Positions 11,144 to 22,333 of a stretch of 40,040 bases of DNA are shown one piece after another (within the stretch, counting starts at the first letter, position 1; the number at the start of each line of letters is the position of its first letter). Origin of the DNA: Lineolata rhizophorae (lineage: Eukaryota; Ascomycota; Dothideomycetes; Lineolatales; Lineolataceae); assembly GCA_010093515.1 (NCBI GenBank), contig MU001687.1:30380-70419 (forward strand), written 5' to 3'. A program made the translations under genes and the position numbers. The notes beneath the pieces were generated by a model. That model did no database searches and had not been told where the DNA came from. It was given only the letters and a program-made list of their open reading frames with translations.

Positions 11144-12074
11144 GCTCGTCGTCCTTCTCCTTTCCTCCTTTCGCGGCGTCGGCCCGAAGTTGTCGGCCGG
11201 GGCCCCGGCCTGACGAGACGCGTAGAGACGACCGGATGTCGATATGCCGCGCGCGCGCGACGTACTTTGGTGATACCCTTGGGCACGAAACCGGGCGGGG
11301 CTCTCCGAATATCGCATCGTCATTCTTCTTCTTCCAGGTTTCATGTTTGGTGCTCTCATGGTCCGGCGTTTCGCTAAATGCATCAGCCATTCGTTGAACT
11401 TTTTTTCTTTTTTTTTTCCTTTTGCTTTTCTCTGTCGAGGTGTTTCGGCATAGGCGGGGGCGGCCAGCAGGAGCTTCAGATTGATATCACGGCACGCGAA
11501 CCGACAATTTGAACTTTGGACTAGCTTTCGGTAATATCCGCGGCTGCTAGATGGTGCATTTAGATGTTTCGAGTAATACAGGACAAGTCCATTCAATGCA
11601 GTCGTGCGGAGCGAAACTTGTCGAGGGTGATGATTTTTTGGTATTTTCCATTCCACGCATCTATTGTACATACACCGGTCCGGTTCCGGCTCATACACGG
11701 AAGTAGATGTGTCGGCCGTCGCAAATGCTACAAACTAGCAAAACAGAACGATAGAACGCGAGCGGCCGCCAACGCCAATGCCAACGTGATCCGTCATGGG
11801 TCACCAGCGAACCGTGAGCCGGATGCATAGCTCCGAAGATCCCGCAACCACGTGATTGCGTGCAGAGAACGAACCTCAAACGACCAACCAGACAAAAGAG
11901 AAGGTTCCGAAACGAACTGGCAAGCGCGATGAACCAAGCTGCCGTCCGAGCGGTGTTGAACTAAACTCGATCTCAGCAAAAGGAAACATGGTCAAAAAAT
12001 AAAAATGAAAACAAAAACAAAAACAAAAATCGGGGTATCGATGAGCGAACGTCCTTCCCTGCGCGGTCAAGTCC
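11144..12074. other. Convergent intergenic region between yippee-like gene and flotillin
   Basis: About 930 bp holding the 3' ends of two genes facing each other. It contains T-rich tracts at 11,400-11,425 and an A-rich tract near 12,000, the latter in the flotillin 3' flank. GC content drops relative to the genes. I see no coding exon, tRNA or repeat here. Confidence 0.6.
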
Positions 12075-13684
12075 TCAGTGCTCCCCCGGCACTCCGTTGG
12101 TCGAGGCCTTCGCGTAGTGCTGCTGCTGCTGCTGCTGCTTCTTGGCGAGAGCGGTGTCATCGGCGCCGCTCCGTCCGCCGTATCCCTGCTGCTGCCCCGG
12201 CATCTGCGCCATCCAGGCCGGCGGCGCGATGCCCGTCTGGTCGTTGATGGTGGAGAACAGCGGCGGGAGGGTCTGGAACAGGTTGCGGATCGGGGCGGCC
12301 GGGTCGGCGCCGTCGCCCTGGCCGCCGCCGCCGCCGCCCGTAGTCCAGACGTTAATCTTGGGCTGCAGGCCCTGGACGGCCGAGGCGTTGGCGCGCGCCA
12401 GCTTCTCGTAGGTGCCGTTCTGCAGCACGAGGTACTGCATGAGGCCGTCGGGCCCGCCCATGACGTCGGCGAGGGCGCCGTAGGCCTTGGCCATCTCGAG
12501 CAGGCCGTCGGCCTCGCGCTTGCGCATGACGAACATGGCCTCGGCCTCCTTCTCCTTGGTGATGAGCGTCGCCTGGGCCTCGCGCTCCTTGGCGATGAAG
12601 TCGGCCTCGGCCTCCTTGGTGCGGCGGAAGAGCTGGGCCTCGGCGTCGGCCTCCTCCTGGTAGCGGCGGCCGTCGGCGCCCTTCTCCTGGGCGTACAGGT
12701 CGCCGTCGGCCTGCTGCTGGGCGGCCTCCTTGTCGATCTGGGCCTGGGTGACGGTGGTGGCGCGCAGGCGCTCCAGCTCCATCTGGGCGCGCTTCTGCTC
12801 CACCACCTTCTGCAGCTCGGCGTCGCGCTGCTCGGCGGCGCGGCGGGCGTCGATGCGGGCCAGGTTCAGCTCCTGCTCGATGCGGATCTCCTTGTCGGTG
12901 AGGCGGGCGTCGGCCGTGGCCTTCTCGCCCTTGCGCTCCGTCTCCAGCACCGCCGTGGCCGCGTGGATCTTGGCGATCTCCTGCTTGGTCCTGCCCTGCT
13001 TCTCGGCCTCGCCGACCTCGCCGCGCATGCGCGCGTCGGCCACGTCCACCTTGGCCTGGTTGAGGGCGCCCTCGTGGGCCTTGCGGGACAGGAACGCGAA
13101 GTACTCGGAGCCGGGCGTGTCCTGGAGCTCCTTGACGTTGGCGTTGTATCTGCGGCGAGGGTCAGCGGTCGGGGAACTGTCGGCGAGAAAGGCGGACGAG
13201 GGAAGACCCACATCTTCAGGCCGAACTGGTCGAGCTCGCTCTGGACGTTCTGGATCACCTTGGCCTTGAAGACCTTGCGCTCGCGGAACAGCTCCTCCAT
13301 GGTCATGGTGGACACGATGGAGCGCGTCTCGCCCTCGATGATGCCCTTGACGATGTCCTGGACGTGGTTGCGGCCGGCGCCGACGATGTCGCGGGTCGAG
13401 GTGGAGCGGCCGTCGGACTCGCCCGTCAGCAGGACGGCGTACTTGGTCATGGACTCGACCGTGTCCTCGGGCCCGATGGTGAAGACGGCCGGCAGCGAGA
13501 ACTTGAGCTTCTCGACCGTCATGGCCTGCAGCGACATGGAGAAGTCGAAGGGGGTCACGGAGATCTTGGAGACCTTCTGGAAGGGGAAGACGAAGGCCTT
13601 CTTCCTGATGAGGACCTCCTCGATGCCCGGCCCGGTGACGACCAGGTAGGAGTTGGACTCGGCGACATGGTACCAGAAGCCCAT
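12075..13684 (-). CDS. floA: Flotillin (SPFH/PHB domain membrane-microdomain protein)
   Basis: Flotillin/reggie homologue, a peripheral scaffold of sterol-rich plasma-membrane domains in filamentous fungi. Exon 1 is 13684-13212, intron 13211-13150 (gtgggt...gctgacc...ccgcag), exon 2 13149-12075; 515 aa. The join restores FGLKIYNANVKELQ, a family hallmark. The SPFH domain spans about residues 1-180 (MGFWYHVAESNSYLVVTGPG at the start). A long Ala/Glu/Lys coiled coil follows (about 180-400) with repeated KEREAQATLITKEKEAEA-type heptads. The tail has a glycine run, INDQTGIAPPAWMAQMPG and a short poly-Gln (CAG tract near 12,120-12,140). There is no transmembrane helix, as expected. Divergent to the gene at 14333. 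Symbol follows the Aspergillus name. Confidence 0.94.
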
Positions 13685-13844
13685 CTCGAGCGGGGGGGTG
13701 GTGGCGGTGGTGGTGGTGGCGGTGGTGGTGGTGACGGTGGAGATGGATGTTGGGAGACGCGCGAGCGCGGGGCTGGTCGATCGTGGGAAGCTCGGAGGCG
13801 GATTGTAGGACGACGGAGGGAGGCGGCGGGCCGGCGACGCCGCG

Positions 13845-13851
13845 TTTTATA
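13845..13851 (-). promoter_or_regulatory. TATA box of the flotillin gene
   Basis: tataaaa on the minus strand about 160 bp upstream of the flotillin ATG, inside the 648-bp divergent promoter shared with the gene at 14333. Confidence 0.5.
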
Positions 13852-14332
13852 TTCGTGCGGCTGCTCGGCCACGGCTTGGCCGTTCGACGAGACACGAGGA
13901 TGCGGGCTCGTGTTTGCTCGGTTTGGCCGCTTTGCGGCTTGGCGCGGGCCGCCCAAGGCTGCGACGGCGGGGCACAGCCACGCCGCGGCCGAGCCACCTC
14001 CGCGGTCTGCCTCGCCGTCACCCCACGCCATCCTCCGCCAAGGCCGCGCCACTCCACCTCCGCCCGCCGCAGCCATCGTGACCCGGCGACGGGGTGCGCT
14101 CCAGCCTCGTCGAGCCGCGCCTTCCTCGGCCTCCCAAGCGGGCTTTGCTGCGCCTTGCCGTCGCCTCCCTAGGCGCGACAAGGACCCGGGCCCACCGGGC
14201 CGGACAAGACGAGCCGTTCAAGACGCCGGCCGTCCCCCCGCGCAGGCGCTCGTCGTAGAGTCAAATCCAAGAATCCCACGGCCACGACCGTTTCCAAGCC
14301 TTACCTCCCTTCGCCCCGCCTCGCTCGTCGCC

Positions 14333-15127
14333 ATGGACCCTTCGGACAACAACAACGACACCACCACCACCGACGCCGACGACCTCCCTTCCTACGCCGA
14401 CTCCCAGAAGGCCTCTTCGCGCGCGCCCGCCCCGTCCGCCCCGGCCCGGCCGGGCCAGCAGTCTCTCGTCGACTCCCTCACCCTCTCCCGCGCCCAGCAC
14501 GTCCGCTCCGTCTTCGCCGCCCACATCTGGCCGCTGCTCTCCCGGCAGGCCTCGCTCGGCCTCTCCGGCACCACCATCGCCCTGCTCCCCTCGGACGTCC
14601 TCTCCTCGCCCTCGGCGTCGCCCGCCGCCGCCCGGTCGCGCGACCCGATCTTCTCCGCCGACGAGAAGCCTTCTTCGTCCCTGGACGACGACCCGCCCCC
14701 GACCGTGGTGGAAGTCCAGGGCCTGGACGGAGCCGACGCCGACGCCGCGCCGCTCCACCAGGCCCAGCTGCGCGGCGCCATGGACTCGGCGGCCTTCTGG
14801 GGCCAGCCCGGCGTGGCGGCCCAGCTGGAGCGCGAGATCTGCGAGCGGCTGGGCGCATCCTCCCCCTCCGCTTCGCCCTCGGCCGCCGCCGCGGGAGCGC
14901 CGGCCGCGGCGCCGGAGCCGAAGAGGGGCTTCTTCGGCCGGAAGAAGGGCGGTGCAGGGACCGGTGCCGGGGCCGGTGACGGCTACAGCGGCGGCGTCGC
15001 CGTGAGGCCGGGCGTGAGCGTGAGCGTGGCGCTCGAGGACGTTTGTCTGAGGACGGTATCGAGCTTCGGGCTGTTCGATACGAGCACGAAGGAGGTCGTC
15101 GTCGTCAGGGTGAGAGTGGAGCAATAG
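14333..15127 (+). CDS. Conserved fungal protein of unknown function
   Basis: Single exon, 264 aa, soluble, with no signal peptide or membrane segment. I recognise the layout of a widespread but unnamed ascomycete family: N-terminal DDLPSYADSQ (PPxY-like), then LVDSLTLSRAQHVRSVFAAH with PLLSRQASLGLSGTTIALLPSD, a middle block FWGQPGVAAQLEREICERL, a basic GFFGRKK segment, and a conserved C-terminus VALEDVCLRTVSSFGLFDT followed by KEVVVVRVRVEQ. Linkers are rich in Ala, Ser, Pro and Gly. The ATG chosen follows a ccgcc-like context and begins an Asp/Asn/Thr-rich leader. The PSY motif could be a ligand for WW-domain (Rsp5-type) proteins, which is inference. Confidence 0.8.
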   Translation: MDPSDNNNDTTTTDADDLPSYADSQKASSRAPAPSAPARPGQQSLVDSLTLSRAQHVRSVFAAHIWPLLSRQASLGLSGTTIALLPSDVLSSPSASPAAARSRDPIFSADEKPSSSLDDDPPPTVVEVQGLDGADADAAPLHQAQLRGAMDSAAFWGQPGVAAQLEREICERLGASSPSASPSAAAAGAPAAAPEPKRGFFGRKKGGAGTGAGAGDGYSGGVAVRPGVSVSVALEDVCLRTVSSFGLFDTSTKEVVVVRVRVEQ

Positions 15128-15939
15128 GGGGTGCCAAATTCACGTCGTTCTTCGCCTCGGGATCAGCCCGGCACTGGTGTGATGTGCCGGAGACGCCTAG
15201 GTAGTGAGCGCCTGTGCTTACGCACGACATGCGTACGCTTTTAGTTGGGCTTCGATTACGTAGAATGAACGCCGCGTCCCTGGACGCAAATCTAGACATC
15301 ACAATCAGCATGACAACGCGACCCATCGTGAAATGGTTTTTATTTCCACCTGAATGCATGCACGACTGACCAGTTGGGGTCAACGGACAGCCCGAAGCCA
15401 TACCTAGCTAGTCCCATAGTGCAGGTCTTCCTCCTGATCACCTCGACGGCGTGAAACCCCCATACACAGTACTCAGCATGAGAACGCGCCGTGGCGGCCT
15501 CGCACAGACGTTTCCTCGTGAAAGGAAAAATGGAAAGAAAAAGAAAAGAAAAGAAAAATCGCCATGCAGTAATACTTTGTAGAATCGCAACCAACAGTCA
15601 TGAGAGAGAACAAGCCACGCCACACCGTCGCCATACCTACGGCGAGGCCTTTGGGAGAAAGCACTACCGCCATCGTAAGCACCCAAAGAAGCAAAAAGTA
15701 GAAACATCCGTGAAAGCATCCCAACTCCATACCGACTTTCTCCCAAGAAGCCTACAGTGCATGGGAAAGTCATTCCGTGCCCCGCCCATAGCAAACCTTC
15801 CGACGCCTCGTATGCCCGTGAGAAAGCCGATGCCGTGAAAAACGAAGTTAGAGGATGCGTTCAGAGCAAAGCAAAAGCGGAAGGGCGGTACGGGTATCAC
15901 ACAGCGGTCACCCTCGACGAGATCACGCGCACGCAGTTC
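15128..15939. other. Convergent intergenic region before MPE1
   Basis: About 810 bp, lower in GC than its neighbours, between two convergent genes. It holds an A-rich purine tract at 15,525-15,557. Short reading frames on both strands resemble no family and lack start context. Nothing else is seen. Confidence 0.6.
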
Positions 15940-18126
15940 TCACAGCTCGGTATAGTCGCTCGGCCGCGGCTGACGCCTCTGCCTATTCAGGTGCCTATGC
16001 GGATTGACCGGCTTTCGGAAATACGCGTTGTCCTCCTCGTTGGGGAATGGCTCGGAGAAGTTGGTGCGCTGCTGATTCGGAAACGCCCCCTGGCTTCCTC
16101 CCCCGTGCATTTGGTTATGGTGTCCCCGTCCTCCTCCGCCGGGGCCTCCGTGCCATCCCTGCTGCGAGCCACCGCCATTGTTCCACCCACCGTTCATCAT
16201 GCTCGGGTTGAACCCGCCGTACATGCCCGCCTGACCGTACATGCCGCCTCCGCCGCTCATGTCGCCCCAACCGCCGGCGCCGCCGGCCATCATCGGGTTC
16301 ATCATGGCGCCGTTGCCCATGGGCATCATGCCTGGCACCGACGACATGAGCGGCATGCCCATCATGCCGTTCTGGAACATGGGCATGCCTCCCTGGGGGC
16401 CCGCACCGTTCATGCCCTGGAAGCCACCCATGGGGCCTGGCATAGCTCCCGTGCCGTTGCTGGTTGGGAACGGGGCCTGAGACCCGGGATTGCCATTCGT
16501 TTGAGCCAGCGCGTTCATATGCGCGATGAATTCCTGGTAGCCCGAGGGCGGGGGTGCCATGGGGTTCTGCTGTTGTTGGTCTTGCTGCTGTTGTTTGTTG
16601 CGCATGGCGGCCGGGCCGGTTGGAATACGGTCGTTCTTGAGCTCCTCTTCGGCGGGTCGCTTCTTCGTGCTTCCGTTCGGAGCCGCCGACGGCGTCGACG
16701 ATTCGGGCGTCTTGGAAACGGCCGCGTTCGAGCTGGGCGCCGGGGAATGGGGCTTCTCGGTCTTGGACTCGGCGGAGGCAGCAACGGAAGGGCTCTTTGC
16801 AGCTTGATCATCGGGTTCGTTACTCTCGCCGTCTTTCGCATCGGCAGCGCCGGGCGTGCCCGCCTCCTCGGGCGCATCCAACGGCTTCTGCTTGGGGCTC
16901 TTGGACCTCGCGCGCTTAGCCGCCGCGGCCGACGCCGCCTTCTCCTCCTCGAACTCCTTAATTTTCCTCGCCATGTCCTCATCTGCCGCCAAGTCATCCA
17001 GCAGCACGCCCTCACGTCTACATTCTGGGCACACGAGATCGCTGTTCACGAGCGCATTCTCGATGCAGTCGTTGCAAAACGTCTTGCCGCAGCACGGCGT
17101 CTTGACCGGCTCCACAAACAGCCTCTTATCCAACGAGCACTCCAGCCCGCGCTCGCGGATCTCCTTGTTGTCCTGCTTGGCAGCTTCTTCCTGCGCCGCG
17201 GCCGCCTTGGCTTTGGCTTGAAACTGCTCCCACGACGCCTTGTCCGGCTCCGCAATCACATATTGACCCTCGGCGTTGACCATGACGCCTGACGGCTGTT
17301 TGCCGTCCTCGTCCCCCGCCAGCGCCGTCGACTTGTCCACCGTCTTGAGGAACGAGCGCGGGATTCCCGTCGTGCGCTTGATGCGAGGGCGGTTCTCGAA
17401 GTTGGGGTCGTCGTTGGTCGGGCACACCTGGATCCAGTGGCCCTTCTGGTGGCAGCGGAAGCATATGTAGCCGGGAGGCGGGTCGTGATCTGGAACGTTG
17501 GCCGGCCGCTTCTGGTAGCCGCCGCGGAAGACGGGCTTCTGGGCCGCCATCTTTTCCTGCTGCTGCTGCCAATTCTCCTCGCCAGCCTTGAACATGGCAG
17601 CGATCTTTTCCTCCTCCGTTTGGGCATTGTTCATGGCCCTAATGCCGTCGGATTCGTTCGGGCCCTTGGTCGCCCCAGGTTTGTTGGACTCGGTGCGATA
17701 CGAGTTCTTCGCGTTCACCGGCATTTTGCCGGAAACGTAGCGAGCAGCCCTGCCATGGCCAGGTTTCGACGCGGGAAAGCGGCGCGCGATTATGTGTGAG
17801 GACCGGGGGATGAGGGTGGTATCGTCATCGTATTCTACGCCGGGCGAGCAACGTGTCAGCAACCATAGCATCGCAAGTGGCCCCTCCCGGGGGGAGAGTG
17901 GTTTGGTTCAAATCATCGCGGTCGCAAATCCGGAGGAGCGACAGATGGACGTACCTTCATTGGTATCTTCGTTGTAGATCGTCAGGTCAAAGTCGGTCCC
18001 ATCGCCCAGGCCGCTGGCGTTGATGATGTCGCGCTTGAGCTCGAAAACCGTGATGTGGAGGCCGTCGAACGTGATCCGCGACGGCTCTTTTGACGACTTG
18101 AACTTATAGAAGACGCAGGATGACAT
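15940..18126 (-). CDS. mpe1: mRNA cleavage and polyadenylation factor Mpe1 (RBBP6 homologue)
   Basis: Nuclear subunit of the cleavage and polyadenylation factor; E3-ligase-like RBBP6/Mpe1 family. Exon 1 is 18126-17955, the 120-nt intron 17954-17835 (gtacgt...gctgaca...gcgtag), exon 2 17834-15940; 688 aa. The DWNN ubiquitin-like domain (about 1-77, MSSCVFYKFKSSKEPSRITF, then DDDTTLIPRS) is split by the intron. The CCHC zinc knuckle is CFRCHQKGHWIQVC (182-195). The RING-like domain (about 290-329) reads CSLDKRLF, TPCCGKTFCNDCI, CPEC; its first site is C-S-L-D rather than CxxC, as in other fungal members as I recall them. A coiled charged stretch follows, then a Pro/Ser region and a Met/Gly/Asn-rich tail ending RQPRPSDYTEL. 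Confidence 0.95.
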
Positions 18127-20484
18127 GGCGACGACGGCGCGCCACCCTCCCAGAGAGCAGCGGCGAGGGAGGGAAGAGAAAATGGGTCACTTGGTCGCTT
18201 CCTCGTTCTGGGTGAGAGAAAAGAACTCGGGTTGCGTAAAAGGGTTGCCCTGTTGAGCTGGTGTTCTGCAGCTGGATGAGCGCCGTCGCTTCTCCGACGT
18301 CCGCCCAAAATTTTCAAAGGTTGCTCAAGGGTCTCCCGCCGCGAAGAGACTGGCAATAAGCAGCTATTGTCTTTATTCAACTGCAAAAGGAGCGATGAAG
18401 CGGACGAGGTCAAGATGTCAGGGGGTGGACAATAGCGAATCCAGAGTACGACTCCTATTGTGTGAAGCGGAATCCTATTGTGAACGTCCTATTCAAGAAA
18501 GAACACTTCTCGGCGGAGCCGCGCGAAAGCGAAGGGCACTTGGCCTTTGTCGTCGAAGCAGAAGAGGCGTGCTCGAGCCCCGAGGGCGCGGCGGACGCGG
18601 GAGAGAAAAGGGAACGGGCAGCAGAGCGCGATTCACAAGACAGGAAAGAAACGTCGGACGCGTGAAGGGTCTTGTTGTATACACGATGGAGCGTTGAAAG
18701 CAGGACAGTGACGGGCAAACAAACCCCGAAAATGCCGCCACCCGCCAAAGCACCGCGCTGTTCTGCAGCTTCCCTCCACCAAGCCTTTCGACGGATATCG
18801 CTACCTAGACTTCGCACCGCGCGCTGCCACGCGCCGCGACGAAGGACTCCCCAAAGGGCCTCACCTGTCTGGTGGAGCACGCCGCGCCGACGAACGAGGC
18901 TTCGGTCAGCGAGGGCGAGCGTCGGCCGGTGGCGACCGGCGAGGCGTCGGGGGCGCTCGCGCGAGGGCGACGGGAACACGGATATCGCGAAGCGCACGGC
19001 GTCGGAGACCGAAGGCGCAGCGCCGGTGGATGAAGAGAGCGCGCCGGAGAGGGTGGGCGATGACGGCGCGGACGCAAGTGAGGCGGGGACAAAGAGCGAG
19101 GAGGACGAAGGGCGGCGGAGGCCGGCGGAGCTTAATAAAGAGCGAGCCGGAGGCGGCGCCACGTGACCCTGGCGAGGCAGCCGCCGGCCGCCGGCGCCCG
19201 CGCTTGCCTCGCGCCTCGGAGGCTCGCCCGGGCCAACATTCCCCCGGCCCCGGCCCGTCTCGCCGCTGCATCCAAAGCGGCGCCAGGCGCGTGCCCAGCA
19301 TCGATGGCGGAGCTTCGCACTTCCGTCGGGGTTTGCTGTGCGGTAGGGCGGGCGATGCGGACAAGCAGCCAACCACGCCACGTCCGGAAGTTCGAGACTA
19401 CGTAGTACGCGCACACATCCTAACGCGAAGACAGGTACATAGCACATCCGCAACACAGGTCCAGCTCCCGCTGTTCATGCGGCTCGTTACCAACTGCTAT
19501 TCGCTTTATTTCTGCTTCATTTCCGCGCCGCGCTCCCCAATGTCCCGGCGATACCCGAGGCCAATTTTGTGAGAGGGGGGGAAGGGGGGCCCGAAAAGCC
19601 CACGCATCCGCCAAGAGGACCTGTCGTACATACGTGCGTGGTGTATCGCAACCACCAGGGTAACGCGCGGCTCAAAAAAGCCGCCTGCATCTAGCTCGGG
19701 CCCGGAAAACACGACACTACGCTGCTCACGAACGTTCAACTCTGCGTCAACTGATGTTCGATTCTCTGGCAAGGCTTCCGGGAGATTACCGGTACGAAAC
19801 TTTGCCAGGCGGCGTGGCAGGAACTCCGCACGAAAGCCCACCGATGAGGAAGACTCGTGAAGGCGCCCGTCCGCACTGAATCCGTCACGTTGTATCGACG
19901 AACCCAAAACGCCATCTTCCCGATGCAAGCAGTGCGGGGCGGTAGTTTCCAATCTATCTCGCCAGAACGCCGATGCCCTTCGCCGCTTACGCACCACTAC
20001 GTCGGACCTAGCTACTCTCGCCCGCGCTCCCTCCCACCGCATCCTAACCAGCGGACAATTCGCAAGACCTTCGTTCGCTTCATGGTATCATCCGCGCCGT
20101 GAGCGCCGACAAGGACATCATTTACACCGCAATGCAAAGTCGTGGCCGAGGCCCGGATAGCGAATCAAACAAGAGACCGTCTGCCGCAAACGAAATAAGG
20201 AAACAAGAGTGTGGCGGGTCCTCATCTCAGGGAGTCCCCGGGTGGCAAACAAGAACCAGCTCAGGCCATAGTCGGAGAGAGGAGCCGACTGGGGCCGGGC
20301 CTGCGTTGGCAGCCGCGCAAGCCCCAGAAGAGCGGCTTCCCCTCCCCTATTTTTCGCTTTCGTTTTTTCTTCTTTTTCATTCTGGCGCGGGCATCGACGG
20401 AAGAAGGCAGATCGAGGTGTCCAGTTTAACGGAAACATTCAACGGAAACACGTCGGGCCCCGGGGGAAGTCTGCGGGGCTCGCA
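18127..20484. other. 2.4-kb region without a supported gene (MPE1 5' flank, RAS2 3' flank)
   Basis: Contains a GC-rich island at about 18,840-19,300 with long open frames on both strands but no recognisable domain and biased composition (Arg/Ser/Pro). On the minus strand CACGTGAC (19160-19167) is followed by tttattaag near 19,132, which could be a core promoter for an unrecognised transcript reading left. No ATG with good context follows. The part from 19,560 to 20,484 holds nothing I can name; a T-rich tract at 20,348-20,385 precedes the RAS2 3' end. Confidence 0.4.
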
Positions 20485-21317
20485 TCAAAGGATCACACAT
20501 TTCTGCGGCCCGTACTTCTTGTCGCGCGCCTCTTTCGGGACTCGGCCGGGGTGCGACGGGTGAGCGACCTTGCGCCCGGCTCGTCCACCGCCCGTGTGCC
20601 CCAAGCTGGTCGGATGCATGACGTTGCGGCGAGGATCCTGCGCCTTCCCTGACGACGCCTGATGCCGCTGTCGGCGCAATTGGCGCACGACGTCGTAAAA
20701 CGCCTTCTCCACGTTGATGCAGTTTTTGGCAGAGGCCTCGACGAACTCGCACCCCAGGTCCCTCGCGAGCGCGCTTCCCTCCTGCGTGGAGACCTCGCGC
20801 TCCGTGATGCGGTCGCACTTGTTGCCCACCAGCATCACCGGCGCGGGGCCGGGGGAGCCCGATCCCGCCGACGAGGAGCTCAGGGGCGAGCCGGGGTAGG
20901 TCGGAGAGCCGGAGTAGGAGGATTCCTTGACGCGCTGGATCTGGTTGTGGAATTTCTGGATGCGGGTGAAGGACGAGCGCGACGAGATGCTGTAGACGAG
21001 GACGAAGCCCTCGCCGTCGCGGATCCACTGGTCCCTCAGGGCGGTGTACTCCTCCTGGCCGGCCGTGTCCAGGACTTCCAACATGCAGGCCTGGCCGTCT
21101 ATCTGCACCTGCTTCCGGTACGAGTCCTCGATGGTGGGGTCGTACGTCTCGACGAAGTGGTTGAGGCAGAGCTGCAAGGCGAACGTTAGCCGGCGGCGGA
21201 CGGCGCCGGGCGGTGGCCAGGGGGGGGATCGATACGCACCTGGATGGTCAGGGCGGTCTTGCCGACACCGCCGTCCCCCAAGACCACCAGCTTGTACAGC
21301 GTCATTTTGCCCGACAT
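20485..21317 (-). CDS. ras2: Ras-family small GTPase, Ras2/RasB type
   Basis: Membrane-anchored GTPase signalling to cAMP/MAPK pathways, growth and morphogenesis. Exon 1 is 21317-21240, the 68-nt intron 21239-21172 (gtgcgt...gctaacg...ttgcag), exon 2 21171-20485; 254 aa. G1 is GDGGVGKT, switch [13 protein letters not shown]3 DTAGQEEY, G4 NKCD, G5 SAK; all key residues are present. A Ser/Gly/Pro-rich insertion of about 25 residues precedes VMLVGNKCD, as is common in fungal Ras2-type proteins. The basic hypervariable tail ends [11 protein letters not shown]. The CAAX box ends in Leu, which predicts geranylgeranylation, and there is only one Cys near the end, so no nearby palmitoylation site. 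MSGKMTLYK is the family's usual start; an upstream frame extension into GC-rich promoter is not supported. Confidence 0.96.
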
Positions 21318-22333
21318 GTTCGGCGGCCCGGGTCGCCGTTCGGCGTCGGCGGCGGCTCGCCGGGGGTGCGGCGGGAGGGTATGACCGTGCGAAATGGATG
21401 GACCCGAGACAGGCTCTGGGGCCTTCCGGGCAGTCCGGGCAGTGCTGGATCGGCGGCCTTGTCGACGGGAAGCCGCGGCGCGATGGCGGACGATGGTCGG
21501 AGCGGACGGCTGGAGCGGGCGGGACGAAGGGCCGCGAGAAGAGACGGGCGGTGCGAGCGTCGAGGCCCGCCGGGGAGGGGAAGGGGAGGAAGGCCGCGGT
21601 GGAGCGAGGCAGGGGGGGCGGTGCAGGCTGGCGAGAGAGGGGGGCGGCCGTCACGTGCGACCCACGTGGGCGAGGGAGGGAAAAGCGCGCAGGCACGGCC
21701 GGACGGCGCGACGGTGAGCCGGCGGGCGCGGGCTTGGCGGCGGCGCGGAGCGAGCAGCGCGTGGGGTCTCGGGGGGGGCGGCCGGGCGCCGGGCCTGCGG
21801 GCTCCTGCCGGGCGGCGGGCGACGGAAGGCGCGAGGGGCGGCGCGGGGCGTGCGGGAGGCAGCGGCGGGCGCGGCGGGCAGAGGCGGCGGGCAGAGGCAG
21901 CGCGAGAGGCGATGGGAGGGCGAGCGCGAGGGGAGAGCGAGAGAGGAGGGAGCGAGCGGCCGCGAGCCCAGGAGGCAGCGGCGGACGGGCCCCGGCCGTG
22001 GCCCGGCCGCGCCCGAGGCCCGTGGAGCCGGCCCGCCCCCCGCCCCCCGCCGTCGCCGCCGCCCATTGGCCCTGCAGTCGAGCGCCGCCGGCCCCGGCGG
22101 ACGGCCGGCCCGAGCGGCGCCCTGTCACGTGCGCGCCTGCCTGCGGGCGCGCCCCGCCGTCCCGCCGCCCGCGCCTTCGCCCTCGCCTTCGCCCTCGCCT
22201 TCACGATGCCGCTCCGCCGTCACGAAGTCACGCACGCACGCCCTGGAAGAGGAAATGCCGCTCCGGATAACTCTACACGAACGAGCGCAACCGCAAACTA
22301 AGGGGAGCCCCGCGAGCCGTGCACGCGCCGACC
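21318..22333. promoter_or_regulatory. RAS2 promoter/5' UTR and acyl-CoA synthetase 3' flank
   Basis: About 1 kb of extremely GC-rich, purine-biased DNA. CACGTG cores occur at 21652-21657, 21663-21668 and 22126-22131; the first and last are in GTCACGTG. A short 12-bp repeat (cttcgccctcgc, about 2.5 units) is at 22,174-22,203. Long open frames on both strands have Arg/Ala/Pro-dominated composition and no domain, so I do not call a gene. Confidence 0.5.

Noticed and set aside
21302-22301. Several 300-400-codon frames on both strands in the RAS2 upstream region
   Set aside because: Composition is dominated by Arg, Ala, Gly and Pro, there is no domain, and the frames overlap each other; GC bias explains them.
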